Below the pieces are notes generated by a model. That model saw only the letters and a program-made list of their open reading frames with translations. It ran no database searches and was not told the origin of the DNA. Positions 45,605 to 56,690 of a stretch of DNA of 64,000 nucleotides are shown here, piece after piece. The position numbers were made by a program, and so were the translations under genes. The DNA lies in contig NC_134758.1 in assembly GCF_050436995.1 (NCBI RefSeq), forward strand, positions 6,634,001 to 6,698,000, in the 5' to 3' direction. Origin of the DNA: Anticarsia gemmatalis. Lineage: Eukaryota > Arthropoda > Insecta > Lepidoptera > Erebidae. Position 1 is the stretch's first letter. Each line of letters starts with the position of its first letter.

Positions 45605-47848
45605 TATTAAAAAAACATTTCACTATTCTATTATTAAAACATTTTCAATCACACCTTAAAGTTCTACGCCTTCGGACAATATTTTATTCTAAAATTATAT
45701 TAAATTAAAGGCACGTGTAGCAGTTAAGTTTATTTGTTTGTAATAAGGCAAGGTAAATTTATATGGTTGCGTTAAGTTAAAATTACTGGTAAACGAAACA
45801 CGGTTCCAAACTGTGTTTGTTACCAAGAATTCCCCGTTAATACAACACTTTGGAACGAAGTGATTTCCTGTAACCTTTACTCTACGCCCTTGGAGAGAAA
45901 GGACCTCGCCGACTCCTTAATCTGAGTACTTCATGAGTACGTTCGATGAAAGTCATTTGAACGCAGTCTATAAACCTTAATAGAATGATATGAAATGTTC
46001 TATATGACATTTATGACATGGCCGCGTAAGTGGAGCTAGGTCGTGTCGTAACCTTAGATGGGAAAAAATTTGATGTTCACAGTCGCTAGGAGTCCGCACA
46101 TGACCCAGATACGTGGTGCTAGATGAAGACACAGGTCGCCGGATTAACGAACCAGCCATCTATTTGTCTTATTCTTTTTGCGATTTGGACCAAAGGGAAA
46201 ATTGAACCGAAACGAAAAATGCTATGTGTGAATTATTGCTATGAATGAGTAAGCACCCTCGGGCGAGAGACCTAAATTCGCTAACACGGTTGATTTTTTT
46301 TTAATACGCCTACATTTACCTGTGGTACGATTAATTAGGTCCCTTTGTGAATGTTTTTTTATTTCATATTACGTTAGGTAAATAATTACTTAAAAAGGAT
46401 ATGGTAGACCGTTTCCCAGAATATTTTCCACAATGATTAAATAATCCAAAATTATTGAAACCTACTGTCGTAGTCTACAATTAACTGTAGGAGCTATATT
46501 AATTGCAGAAATACTACCATTTAAAAATGTTTTATTGCTGCCCCAAAATAACAACGACGTGCTTGCGACACCAACAATTAAATCGCGGCGGTAAATCATA
46601 TCGCTATAGGTTTTTTCAAGCAATGGTGTCAGTTGCCAGCCTCAACCTGAACAGCTAATTACTGTTATTTACAAGGGGTGACTGAATTTTGACCTCTGAA
46701 ACCCAGTTACCCATACAAAAGACAAACATAACAAGTATATAGAAAAATTTGCTTATAAATAATCTACACATATTTTTTTCTTTACCATAAATTTAATACA
46801 TCAAACAAAAACAGCGTAGGTATAACCCTCATATTTTCCACTTGGGAATCGAACCCACTCTTGCGCCCTCATGGTGCAGTTTTAACAGTCACTTCACTAA
46901 AGCGAATACTCTTACGTCACGTGTGCATGTCCATCGATTTTCATGTGTTGATAACGATACCTGCATAAAAAAATACCTGCAACTAACCATTAAGTATTTA
47001 ACTACTTTTACCTGCTTAGTAGAAGTAGTTATCCTTACATCCCTATTAAAACTCTATATTCAAAAGTTACACAAAAAAAGTTCTGAAACATTCCCTACAG
47101 CCGTACATTTTCGCGCCGAGAAATTATAAGGAAGACAATGGAAGGATAAACAATCGCAAGTTACGGGTCGTATGATCCAGAAGCAGGAATTCCGTATTAT
47201 AAATAAGATTCATTGAGGAAACTGAAACAAATGCGCAATAGAATATTTTTATTGTAAAAGCCTTGGGAGTTCCGGTAGCCGCTCTACGCTACACTCTAAA
47301 GGGCATGACCCGAGCTATCCGTGTCAAGGATGGATCTTTATATAGAAAATTTTGAATTTGCTACTTGCAACTGGACCGTACATTTTATTGGTTACTTTGT
47401 TAACGATGACCTCTATGTTTCCTGTTATAATAATTACAATAAACCCTTGTTTAACTTTTTTGCCTTTATCATGGAGCAGATTACAGAAACGGCCTTTTAA
47501 AAACCTTGAATTTTTTCTAATCCTATACGCGTTCGCATACATAACAATGTATGTACCTACTGCTAATTGTCTGATTACTTATGCAGTGGTTTATCAATTT
47601 TGAAGCTGTAATTAATGAAAATGCTAAAACTTTAAAAAATCACAACGTTTAGTAAAACAATAACAGTAAAATATTTATGTTTTAGTGTGAATTTGCTCAA
47701 TTATTTTTATCCTTAGTCGTTTATAATTAGTAATGTAGTCATTAACTGCACACGGTGTAACACGTAACGTTTATTATACAACATCCTTATCAATCAATTT
47801 TTCAACCTTACAAATGAGAACATAATCAGATTAATATCTTAAAATCAA
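45605..47848. other. Gene-free AT-rich stretch
   Basis: No supportable gene. Opposite-strand frames at 47324-47603 and frames at 45977-46159 and 46842-47129 have no coding evidence. Confidence 0.4.
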
Positions 47849-48088
47849 TCTATACCAATATTATAAAGCTGAAGAGTTTGTTTGTTTGTTTGAACGAGCT
47901 TGTCTCAGGAACTACGGGTCGGATTTGAAAAATTCTTTCAGTGTTAGATAGCCCATTTATCGAGGAAGGCTAAAGGCTATATATCATCGCTACGACCAAA
48001 AGGAGCAGAGTATCAGTAAAAAACGTTACAAAAACGGGGAAAAATTTCACCCAAATGTGACGCAAGCGAAGTTGCGCGGGTCAGCTAG
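47849..48088 (+). mobile_element. Non-autonomous Helitron
   Basis: Starts TCTATACCAATATTATAAAG and ends GCGGGTCAGCTAG, between A (47848) and T (48089). The (TTTG)n tract and the cgcaa-gcgaag-ttgcg hairpin are intact. Confidence 0.9.
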
Positions 48089-48599
48089 TCAAACATAATT
48101 GCAAAAATACTACACAGTTTTGTAAAAGTCATCGATGGCGATCAGGCATACCTATTATTAGGTGGAAATTAACACGTAATTTTCTTGTAATAGTCGTTAT
48201 TTTGCAAGTCATAAAGTATTACTGATGACTGTCAATATTAGATTGAGCGCAATAATATGTATAAACAACGAATATAATTAAGATAAATATTGATTTTAAT
48301 TAAATTGTTTAAATATCGCCGCAACAAATTATCTAAATTGATGCAATTGCTCTTTTTATCGAAGTTTTGAAAGTGAAATAATATTGATATCATTCTCCAT
48401 ATCGTTCTAAATTAGGGTTACTTACTCCCATAATGATATGCTACAAATTTAAAATAAATCCAAAATTTCATCGAGACGAAATTCATAGAAATTAATTTCA
48501 TGGGAATAAAGACTGAAAAAAAGAGGTAATCGAGACAAATAAAAAGTTGTGTTTCTATTAAAAGTTGTGAAGAAAGCATATTTTCTTCCATAATGATCT

Positions 48600-48880
48600 G
48601 CCGGCGTTAACCTTAGCATGCTCGATATAAATAGAACGGAGGCAGGGTGAAATGACCTCCAACGATACAGCAGTACCTGTGTCCTCGATGATAATTGTAT
48701 CTGGGAGGGTAGGGGAGTGCACGGTGCGGCCTGTGATCTAGTTTTGAATGGGCTCGGAGGCTCACGCGTGACGTCATGGAGGCGTAGCAGTGACGTCAAC
48801 GCTGAAACTAGGTCGCGCGGTCGTAGACCCCGGCCGCTGCAGTCGCACCACACCACTGTCCTTGGAGGCTCGCCCGAACT
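48600..48880. promoter_or_regulatory. GC-rich island with TATA-like box and paired CREs
   Basis: GATATAAATAG lies near 48624. Two exact TGACGTCA sites at 48769-48776 and 48791-48798 are 22 bases apart, on the same helical face. The GC content contrasts sharply with the flanks. Open frames on both strands (48449-48892 minus, 48717-48938 plus) arise from GC bias and lack other support. It could be a promoter of an unseen transcript. Confidence 0.4.
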
Positions 48881-51800
48881 ACCACAACTCAAAATTCGGA
48901 AAATAATTGCGTGGGTATATTTTTCTGTTCGATTGTAACGATTAAGTGATGATTTTTTCGAAATTTGTAACTACAAGGTTGGTACAATTAGTTTCGCTCT
49001 TTTACGATTTAGATGCATATTTAAAAATTTCTGTGTTTAACGATATTGATTGTAGGCCAAAGTTGCAGTTATAAAAAAAAAATCTAAGTATTTGTTATGT
49101 TATTTATTCATTTCAATATGTCAAATATACTATTTACAACATTAGAAATAAGCTAAATTTACACTACCTAAATAAATATCAAAATAGATCAAAAAACAAA
49201 ATTAATTATTTATTAATCAATTATTTTTTATTAGTTATTGAAAGCATCTTCTCTACGTCGCTTTCCTCAAAAAGCTTCGGCTGCTCAGTCATTTAAATTT
49301 AAGGAACCTAATCATTTTCCAGAAATGTATGAAATCTAAGTACAAACACAGTCACATGGTATCAATATAATAAATGATAATAACTTTAGACAAAAGCACC
49401 ATGGGCGGTCGTAGAAATTATTTACAATAGTGGTTATAACTTAATAACAAATGCTTACATAAGTTAATAACGAGCTGAGTTATGAAGTTACGCCAGACAA
49501 CGTTATGTCCAAACATTTCAACCAGCTGGACACGTGTACAAAAACTTTTGGCAAATTACCAACATTCCGAATTAAAGTTCGAACTTTTTAATATCCAATA
49601 ACTGAGAATAAACGTGTTGGGAAAGTTTTACATTATTTAGGTATGTAATTTTGATAAAAGTAAAGTTATTTCGGACGACTTTTAACTCATTTATTTTGAT
49701 CAAAACAAATAAACTGGTAGACCTTGCTGACTTATGCCTTTGTTATGTGAATTGAAGAAGCTCAACTGCAATTTAGTCGTTTAACATTAATTTTTCCGTT
49801 CAGTCGGACTGGTATTGACTGGGAAAAGTTCGTCCCCAAACTCAATAAATCATGCTTTTACATCTTATTTCGTACAATTGCGTGGATCCCCGTATCTCTC
49901 GGTTACACTCTTTGAGTTGGGGTCCTACCCATCCTCCTATTTCATTGAGGGTTCCAAACTAGGTCAGAGCTGGTGCTGCAGCCCCGGGCCCCGCCTCCGC
50001 GATCGATGCGCCGGCATCAATGAGCACCAGAACAGCTAAGTATAGCCATCGCCACCCGACTATAAATAAACCTCAAGGTACTGCGGCATATTTGATATTT
50101 TACAACAATGCAACATACTTATTTATAGCCCTGCCCTACTTTATGTGCCTACCGGTGCCGAACCGAGGCCTATGACGTCACAAAAGATCTACATGAGTGC
50201 AAGCACTTAGTAATGTGGCAGAAACTCCATTAGAGGTTACTTCGTCCTACAAGGAAAGTGGAGGACGTCCTCAGATACCTACTTACTTAAGTGCAATTTA
50301 TGCACATCATTAGGTTGTTATTAATAGGAAACTGGTGAAATGTTATCTACATCGCTAAATATCAGGTAACACCTGAAAAAATTCTTGAAGTTCCTGAGTT
50401 CAAAATGCTATGGTTACCAGTATATTGACAGAAAGCACAATGAAACCGCTAAAGCTCTACATTTCGGTAGAAATTCCAGTGATTATTAACTACTATTCAC
50501 ACTACACTTGCTCAATACATTCGACATAAGAATTAGAAATTACCATAACAATAAGCCGCAGTGAGGTTGAAATTCGGAAGTAACCCCAAAGTGTATGTGT
50601 GAACTTTCAAAAGGAATGATCTGGAAATTTTCATTGAGTATGGCGTAGGCTCTCCTACTCGTAGTAATAAAAGGCTCATTTAGTTGTTGTACGCTGACGT
50701 CAATATCATTGTTACGTTTCTTCAAATTTAATACTGTACCGTCATTATTAGTGAATCACCAAGCGGCTTCATTATGTAGCACTTATTCCCGGTCACTGAA
50801 CGTTACAAGTATTAAAAAATTTGTCAAGACGTGTGCACGTTTTAAGTAAATTAGTAGAAAACGTATATTTTCAAGGAAAGCTATAAATATCTTTGAAACA
50901 TTTTGAAGAGACAACTATTTTGTAAAAATCTTAGTAATGTATGAACACACACGCCCACTGCTTCCGTGAAACGTTTGAAAGAATTGGGCTGTTTCCGGCG
51001 TTTCAGGAAAAACGACACATTTTAAGTAGTCCAACCCTTCCAAGATTCAAGCATTCCACGAATCATCTGTACAATCTTTTATGCTTTCAAATGAGATGAG
51101 TTCTAGAAAGTAATAAGCATCTTTAATAATCTTTATATTATAACCAAATAAGACGGCAATCAGGAAAAAGGTAATATAACCATGTTTTACTGATCAATAT
51201 TATTAAGTAATATTCGATACCAATAAAAAAGGGGTAAGTAGGTGTGAATAAGATGTTAAAATACGGGCTAAATTGACAAGACCTTTAAAATCCTTTGACC
51301 CCTTAACATTAAGGGACCCGAGTTTAGAAATAACCAGTGACATACAAAGAACATACATACATAATATTATGTTCTTTCACGGAAGCAGTACTCAAGCTCT
51401 GTGCTAATTACACCCACACGAGGGTTTACACTCATTTGAAAATGTATTTAAAAGCAGGCTCCTAATATTTTGATGGAAGCCGGAAGCCGTTGGCCCAAAT
51501 ATATTGCATCATTGTTTTCTGCTGTAACACTTAATACTTATATAATTTGGAACTGTTACAGCGATTGTGTAAGCGAGTATGTTATTATAATATTATGTTA
51601 AAAGTTACAGTACTCATTGTAACGATTATACTATTAAGACTTATTTTTTGTTTTTTAATGGATGCAACGTCTCTTACTTTTAGTTTATCGGCACGGTGAC
51701 CTCAAATCTTCTTATTATCTTTGATCCTGTTTTCATATACCCAGCAGTACAGCAATAATGGATACTATCATAATATGTTCGGTGGTTACAGATTAAGGAT

Positions 51801-52146
51801 ATGTGCCAAATAAATTAATCAATTAGCAGTTTACCTTGCACAAAATCCACTCCATAAAAACTGTAGTTCGCGCTATCGTAGACCGTAGAAGTAGGCTTTT
51901 TGATTATCTAGGTGCGAGTTTACTCTGATTGTCATTTGTTATTTTAACTTTAAACTAACATCAACCCGATAGTGGAATTCTGGCCAAAAATAGCTTGACT
52001 TTTCCGTTCTATTTCAATAAAATAGATTTAGAGATAGAATCTTCGCTACGTTCTATTCCAAGACGATATATCAGGTTGGGATAGAAGGAAATGACGTTAT
52101 ATGACGTTCGTGGAAAGTAAAAATATAAACATTATTTCAAAGTGAA
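48881..52146. other. Gene-free stretch
   Basis: AT-rich with a GC-rich patch at 49960-50040 (ctggtgct...agcaccag inverted pair). TGACGTCA sites lie at 50173-50180 and 50695-50702. No gene or element is recognised. Confidence 0.4.
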
Positions 52147-52430
52147 TATGTAGCGCTGTAGGTAGTCTGCTAACCACAAGGTCCCGGTTTCGATTCTTAA
52201 GTCGGAAAAGTCTCTATCGGTCTTTTTCTAATGTAATTATATAGGTTATTGTTAATAGTAGTCTGGAGTTTAGTAACGTGCCCGATATAGTTGCAAATGG
52301 TAATAGGCTCGCCCCCTATTACATGGGACTAACATTGTCAATGACGAAACCCGGGTGCATTTCATACACCTTGGGTATACACCTTTGGGTATATTAGGCG
52401 TGATAATGTATGTACAAAGTATTTGAAACT
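52147..52430 (+). mobile_element. tRNA-derived SINE
   Basis: gtagcgctgtaggtagtctg (A-box-like) and ggtttcgattcttaagtcgg (B-box-like), then ctatcggtctttttctaatg, agtaacgtgcccgatatag, ccctattacatgggac and ttaggcgtgataatgtatgt. It is the fullest uninterrupted copy of the family also at 9541, 30726 and 63738. Confidence 0.72.
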
Positions 52431-52893
52431 TGCCTACTACGCCCACACTAATTTACGTTACCGCATTGTTCGGAGAAATGTGCATTATCTAGGGATAAAT
52501 CCCGTTATTTAACCGACGTAACCAACTCGTGCGAAACATACATTAATAACGGCTTCCCTTCTTTGAAACACGTACGGTGTTGATTTTACACTTAATCTGC
52601 AAATTTATGCGATAACACACCAATATTTACGTATTTTCCAAAAAAACAGTTTTCCGAATTTCGAAATTTTGTTGAAGAGCATAATATTAATTGAGATAAG
52701 ACTGATAACTATCCAATTCAGAGCTTTTTATGATATGCCAAATTTTCTTTTAAAATAATAAAAGTGTTAGGTATATGCAAGTGAGTGATACATACGGTTT
52801 GATCTATTTATATCTTTCACGCTAGTAGGCTAAGCATTTAGGATGTAAGTTATATCACACAATTTATTTTTAATATTCTATAGTAAACTAGCT

Positions 52894-53252
52894 CGTGGCT
52901 TAGTTAACAACAGCCGCGCGGATCGATCTCTGAGGTTAAGCAACGCTTGGCGAGGTTGATTTGTGGATGGGTGACCATCTTATACATATCGAGTTCCTCC
53001 GTGTTTCGGAAGGCACGTTAAATTGTGGGTCCCGGCTGTCAATTTCGAAGATCTTTGACCGTCGTTAACAGTAGTCAGAAGCTTGAAAGTCTGACAACCA
53101 GTCTTACCGAAGGGTACCGTGTTATCCCAGGTAACTGGGTTGTGGAGGTCAGATAGGCAGTCGCTCCATGTAAAACACTGGTATTCAGCTGCATCCGGTG
53201 AGACTGGAAGCCGACTCCAACATAGCTTGGAAAAAGGCTAAGCTGATATATA
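52894..53252 (+). mobile_element. 5S-rRNA-derived SINE with 15-base target duplication
   Basis: ctgaggttaagcaacgcttg and gatttgtggatgggtgacc mirror the 5S rRNA internal region (CCGAAGTTAAGCAACATCGG and TACTTGGATGGGTGACC), so the head is 5S-like (SINE3 class). The body has tgtttcggaaggcacgttaa and the 3' tail matches 45032-45176. A perfect 15-base direct repeat, tatagtaaactagct, flanks it (52879-52893 and 53253-53267). The right repeat overlaps the Helitron end at 53262. Confidence 0.88.
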
Positions 53253-53261
53253 TATAGTAAA

Positions 53262-53526
53262 CTAGCTGACCCGCGCAACTTCGCTTGCGTCACATAAGAG
53301 AGAATGGGTCATAATTTACCCCGTTTTTCGAACATTTTTTACTGGTACTCTGCTCCTATTGGTCGTAGCTTGATGATATATAGCCTATAGCCTTCCTCAA
53401 TAAATGAGCTATCTAACAATGAAATAATTTTTCAAATCGGACCAGTAGTTCCTGAGATAAGCGCGTTCAATCAAACAAACAAACTCTTCAGCTTTATAAT
53501 ATTAGTATAGATAATATTAGTATAGA
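53262..53526 (-). mobile_element. Non-autonomous Helitron with duplicated 5' terminus
   Basis: Minus orientation. On the plus strand it starts CTAGCTGACCCGCGCAACTT, after A. The TC end (GA on plus) occurs at 53510-53511 and again at 53525-53526, because the 15-base terminal unit ataatattagtatag is repeated. Either end is followed by T. Hairpin and TTTG tract are present. Confidence 0.87.
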
Positions 53527-53937
53527 TATCTCAATGTATTATTTCACATTTCAAGTGAATGTCAATTAATCAATCACCCAATAACTTTGAAAATCAATTT
53601 ATGTGCCCTGACTTCAAACTCAAGCCTGGTGCGTGGGAGTTCAATAGTTATACCACTAAGCTTTCACAACTACCCACTTCGATTAACAACACACTGTGCC
53701 TAGTTTACAGATGCTTTGTACAAAGTTCCTCATAATTAAGGCTTGACGACTATTATTGGCATCGGCAAGAATCCAAGCGCTCACTGCAAACTATGCCTTG
53801 AAGTCCTGCAACTGAAGATTCCTAAATAATGCTAAGATATAGTTTTATAATCATAATCCTAATCCTTGTGAATGTTGATAATGAGCCCTGACCAATCTTG
53901 CCAGCCAGGTCAATTAGTAAAATAGTGATAATTCACT

Positions 53938-54122
53938 AGCTCTAACGGTGTTGGAAAACATTGTGATGACACCTTGCATGCCTGAAAATTTGGTTAGTTC
54001 ATTTATTGAAGCCATGCTAAGTTCCTAACCCGCACTTGGCCAGCGTGGTCGACTCAAGGCCTAACCCCTTCCTCGTCTGGGAGGAAACCCTTGCCCAGTA
54101 TGGGGATAGTAATCGGTTTAAA
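53938..54122 (+). mobile_element. SINE copy lacking its tRNA head
   Basis: ctctaacggtgttggaaaac, acccgcacttggccagcgtgg, ggaggaaacccttgcccag then a short A-tract. It belongs to the CACTTGGCC-tail family. Confidence 0.75.
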
Positions 54123-55489
54123 AAAAAAGTGAACTGACAATTCATATATTTCACAAATAGGCTTAAACAACGTAATTTTTCTGTTCCTTACATACGTAAA
54201 AATGACGTGATCCTCAACCTATAATTAACCCATATTACAAAGACGGATTGTATTCCATGCTCCGGTGGGTACCGCTCTGCTGTCCATTCACCTGACATAA
54301 TCTCCAACCCATTACAAATCCATGGGAAATGTCAGTCTATTCTGAGCGGAGAACACACTACGTACTGTACATGTATACACATCGACATCTGCCCACATGC
54401 TTGTACCTACTTACCTGCTTATAAGGTTCCATTCACCCAAAGTCTTTATTCAAAATCACAACGCGCTAAGTCATTCCTATTCCTTTTAGAAGTAATTTAA
54501 AACTTTATAACGTACAATGAACTCCATTCTTCTCTATTTTACTGTAAGCTAGTATTGTGTATCGTTTAAATTTTAATGAATTTTAACCTCCTTGTCCGAA
54601 ATTTGATTTAGTTTTTTGTTAAAGTAAAGATAGATAGATTTTAGAAAAGGGCGTTTCTTCGTCTTAACTAAAGTTTAATTCGTATTAAAATTTCGGAAAC
54701 TGCGACGAATGACAGCATCTGTTTTGAGTCATTGAAGTCCAGCACATTGAAAGGAAAATACAACTCTTAGCCTGTAGCCTTGGCCTAAAGCATTCTGCTT
54801 TGGAATAATATATAAAATACTTTATGTAAAACAAAATATAATTGTAGGTACTAAAATACATATTCATAATTTAAATGACGTGTTACAGCCTGTTGTTTAC
54901 GTAGACACAAAACGCACGGAGCAGCTGACAATACCTCTTCCGATGTCCTCGTTACATAATTAAAACGACATATCTTGAGCCACGTGTTACTTAATAGTGC
55001 AGCAACGAAGGTGCATAATTATCAGGTCGTTGACCCCGCCTTGAACATCCCACTGCCATATTATATGAAGTGAATAATAGGTTCACACGTGGTGTTTGTG
55101 AGCGATAGAAAATGCTGGCATTTCAGTCACCGTTTCTAACACCTTAGCTTCGACCTGTTTACGCTTAATGCACTCGTGTTGATGTCAATAGATTTGCGTC
55201 ACAGGCACTAAGGATGCGTCAACGATTAGGGTTCAATAACCTCTTTATTCTATGCTAGTTATGCTAAGAATAGGAAGTTTTAAGATAACTAAACGAAAGA
55301 TTAATACGATATAAGTAGAGATTTGAAACAAGATCATGGTTTGAATGGATACAACCAATGGGTGTGGACTAGTGTTACAAAGCTTTTCGGTGTAGTTGAA
55401 ATAGACTTAATCTTTTTTATCATATAGGTACTCATACATAAACTTATTTCCTTAAATAAGTATTATACATAAAAAAATCCATTATTGTA

Positions 55490-55554
55490 TTACATTTTCA
55501 AAATATTAATCTAAGCTTAATACAGTAACTTAGATTAATATCTTGAAAATGTAA
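55490..55554. repeat. 26-base inverted repeat forming a long hairpin
   Basis: Arms 55490-55515 and 55529-55554 match in 25 of 26 positions (one C/T difference) with a 13-base loop. AT-rich, with no recognised element ends. Confidence 0.88.
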
Positions 55555-55769
55555 ACACATAAATAGGTATAATAATAATGATAACATGAATCTTGCTGAA
55601 GCATGCTCAATAACTACCTTCAGGTTAGGAACTTTGCGTACCTCTAACAACTATTTTATAAAACGTTCTTTAGGCGTGCAAAGTTTCATCACGATGCTTT
55701 CTTTCACAGTTAGTACAAATGATTATACCTAATGGGTATTTCTAATACACTCTTAATTTCGATAAGTCC

Positions 55770-55840
55770 TTGGTCTTGCCTCGGGTCTAAATCATTGACC
55801 ACTTGCGTGGGAGGTGCGTGCTTTGACCACTGGACAATCA
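55770..55840 (-). mobile_element. SINE head fragment
   Basis: The reverse complement reads gcacctcccacgcaagtgg then gacccgaggcaagacca, matching acctcccacgcaagtggtc...aacccgaggcaaaatacca of the 42873 SINE. The B box has decayed. Confidence 0.6.
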
Positions 55841-56201
55841 CTACTCTATTTATTACATATTTCCATAAATTAAAGAATGGACTTCTTCGTATAGTGTATT
55901 GTATAGAAAAATAGTGATGTTATTGAACCATAGAGGTGGATATCCATAATGCGGAGTTATATTGACCTCAGTTAAGAAAACATTCCATCACTGAATATAT
56001 TTTACCAAAGTACACAATAAACTATGATAGATAGAATCTTTACAAATCGACAAAACAGTTTTCTTCCTTTAATACTCCATTTAATACGAATGTTATTTCT
56101 TATTTCGCTGAATACGCGCAATGATCTGTTGTACGTAATTCAGAGAGAATAGTTCAGTTCAATAAACTTGACAAACTGCCGCGTATATTCTAAAATCCTT
56201 T

Positions 56202-56388
56202 ATATATTTACCGCCTTTTTTTTTTTTTTGCGGGGGGAAATCCCTTCGGATACCCAAATTTCCTGGGGGGGAAACTCTGGGTTATGTGGTGATACCACTA
56301 AAAAACCGCCCCGGTAGCCGAACATCTGGTGCGGAGATGGAAAAGCCCTGGGCCCTAAAAAACTTCACCAGTGATATATTTACCGCCT
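56202..56388 (-). mobile_element. Truncated LINE 3' end with poly(A) and 15-base target duplication
   Basis: A perfect direct repeat atatatttaccgcct (56202-56216 and 56374-56388) flanks a 157-base insert. On the plus strand the insert opens with a T-tract and gcggggggaaatcc, so on the minus strand it ends ...ggatttccccccgc-poly(A). This is the signature of target-primed reverse transcription. Family not identified. Confidence 0.88.
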
Positions 56389-56516
56389 ACTGATGTACAC
56401 CTAACGCATAAGATAATATCAGCGTTATTTATAGACTAATTGGTACGTACAAAGATAATACATCAGTCAAGGAACCTGATGTCTTGATTAAAGTTTAAAC
56501 ATCGGGATCCAACAGT

Positions 56517-56690
56517 GCATGCCCGAGAGTTGTTTAGAACAGTTTATAAAGGTATGCAAGGTCCCCAATCCGCACTTGTACAGTATAGTGGACTTAAGGG
56601 CTAACCCCTCTTTTATTACAGGACATTTACCACTGATGGGCAAGGGTCTCCCCCTTACCTATCAGTGGGATATTAAGGGGTTAATATATT
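56517..56690 (+). mobile_element. SINE tail copy, internally rearranged
   Basis: atgcccgagagttgtttaga, aaggtatgcaaggtccccaa, ccgcacttgtacagtatagtgg, then gggcaagggtctcccccttac in reversed sense and cagtgggatattaaggggtt. The family is CACTTGGCC-tail, with an inverted internal segment. The open frame at 56519-56770 is a by-product. Confidence 0.7.

Noticed and set aside
45428..45610. 60-codon plus-strand frame
   Set aside because: Lies entirely inside a non-autonomous Helitron that has no coding role.
48449..48892. 147-codon minus-strand frame over a GC-rich island
   Set aside because: High GC removes stop codons on both strands there. No domain, splice or start context supports coding.
52933..52975. 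A real 5S rRNA gene
   Set aside because: Only the internal promoter-like part is present, with mismatches, and it is followed by a SINE body and target duplication.
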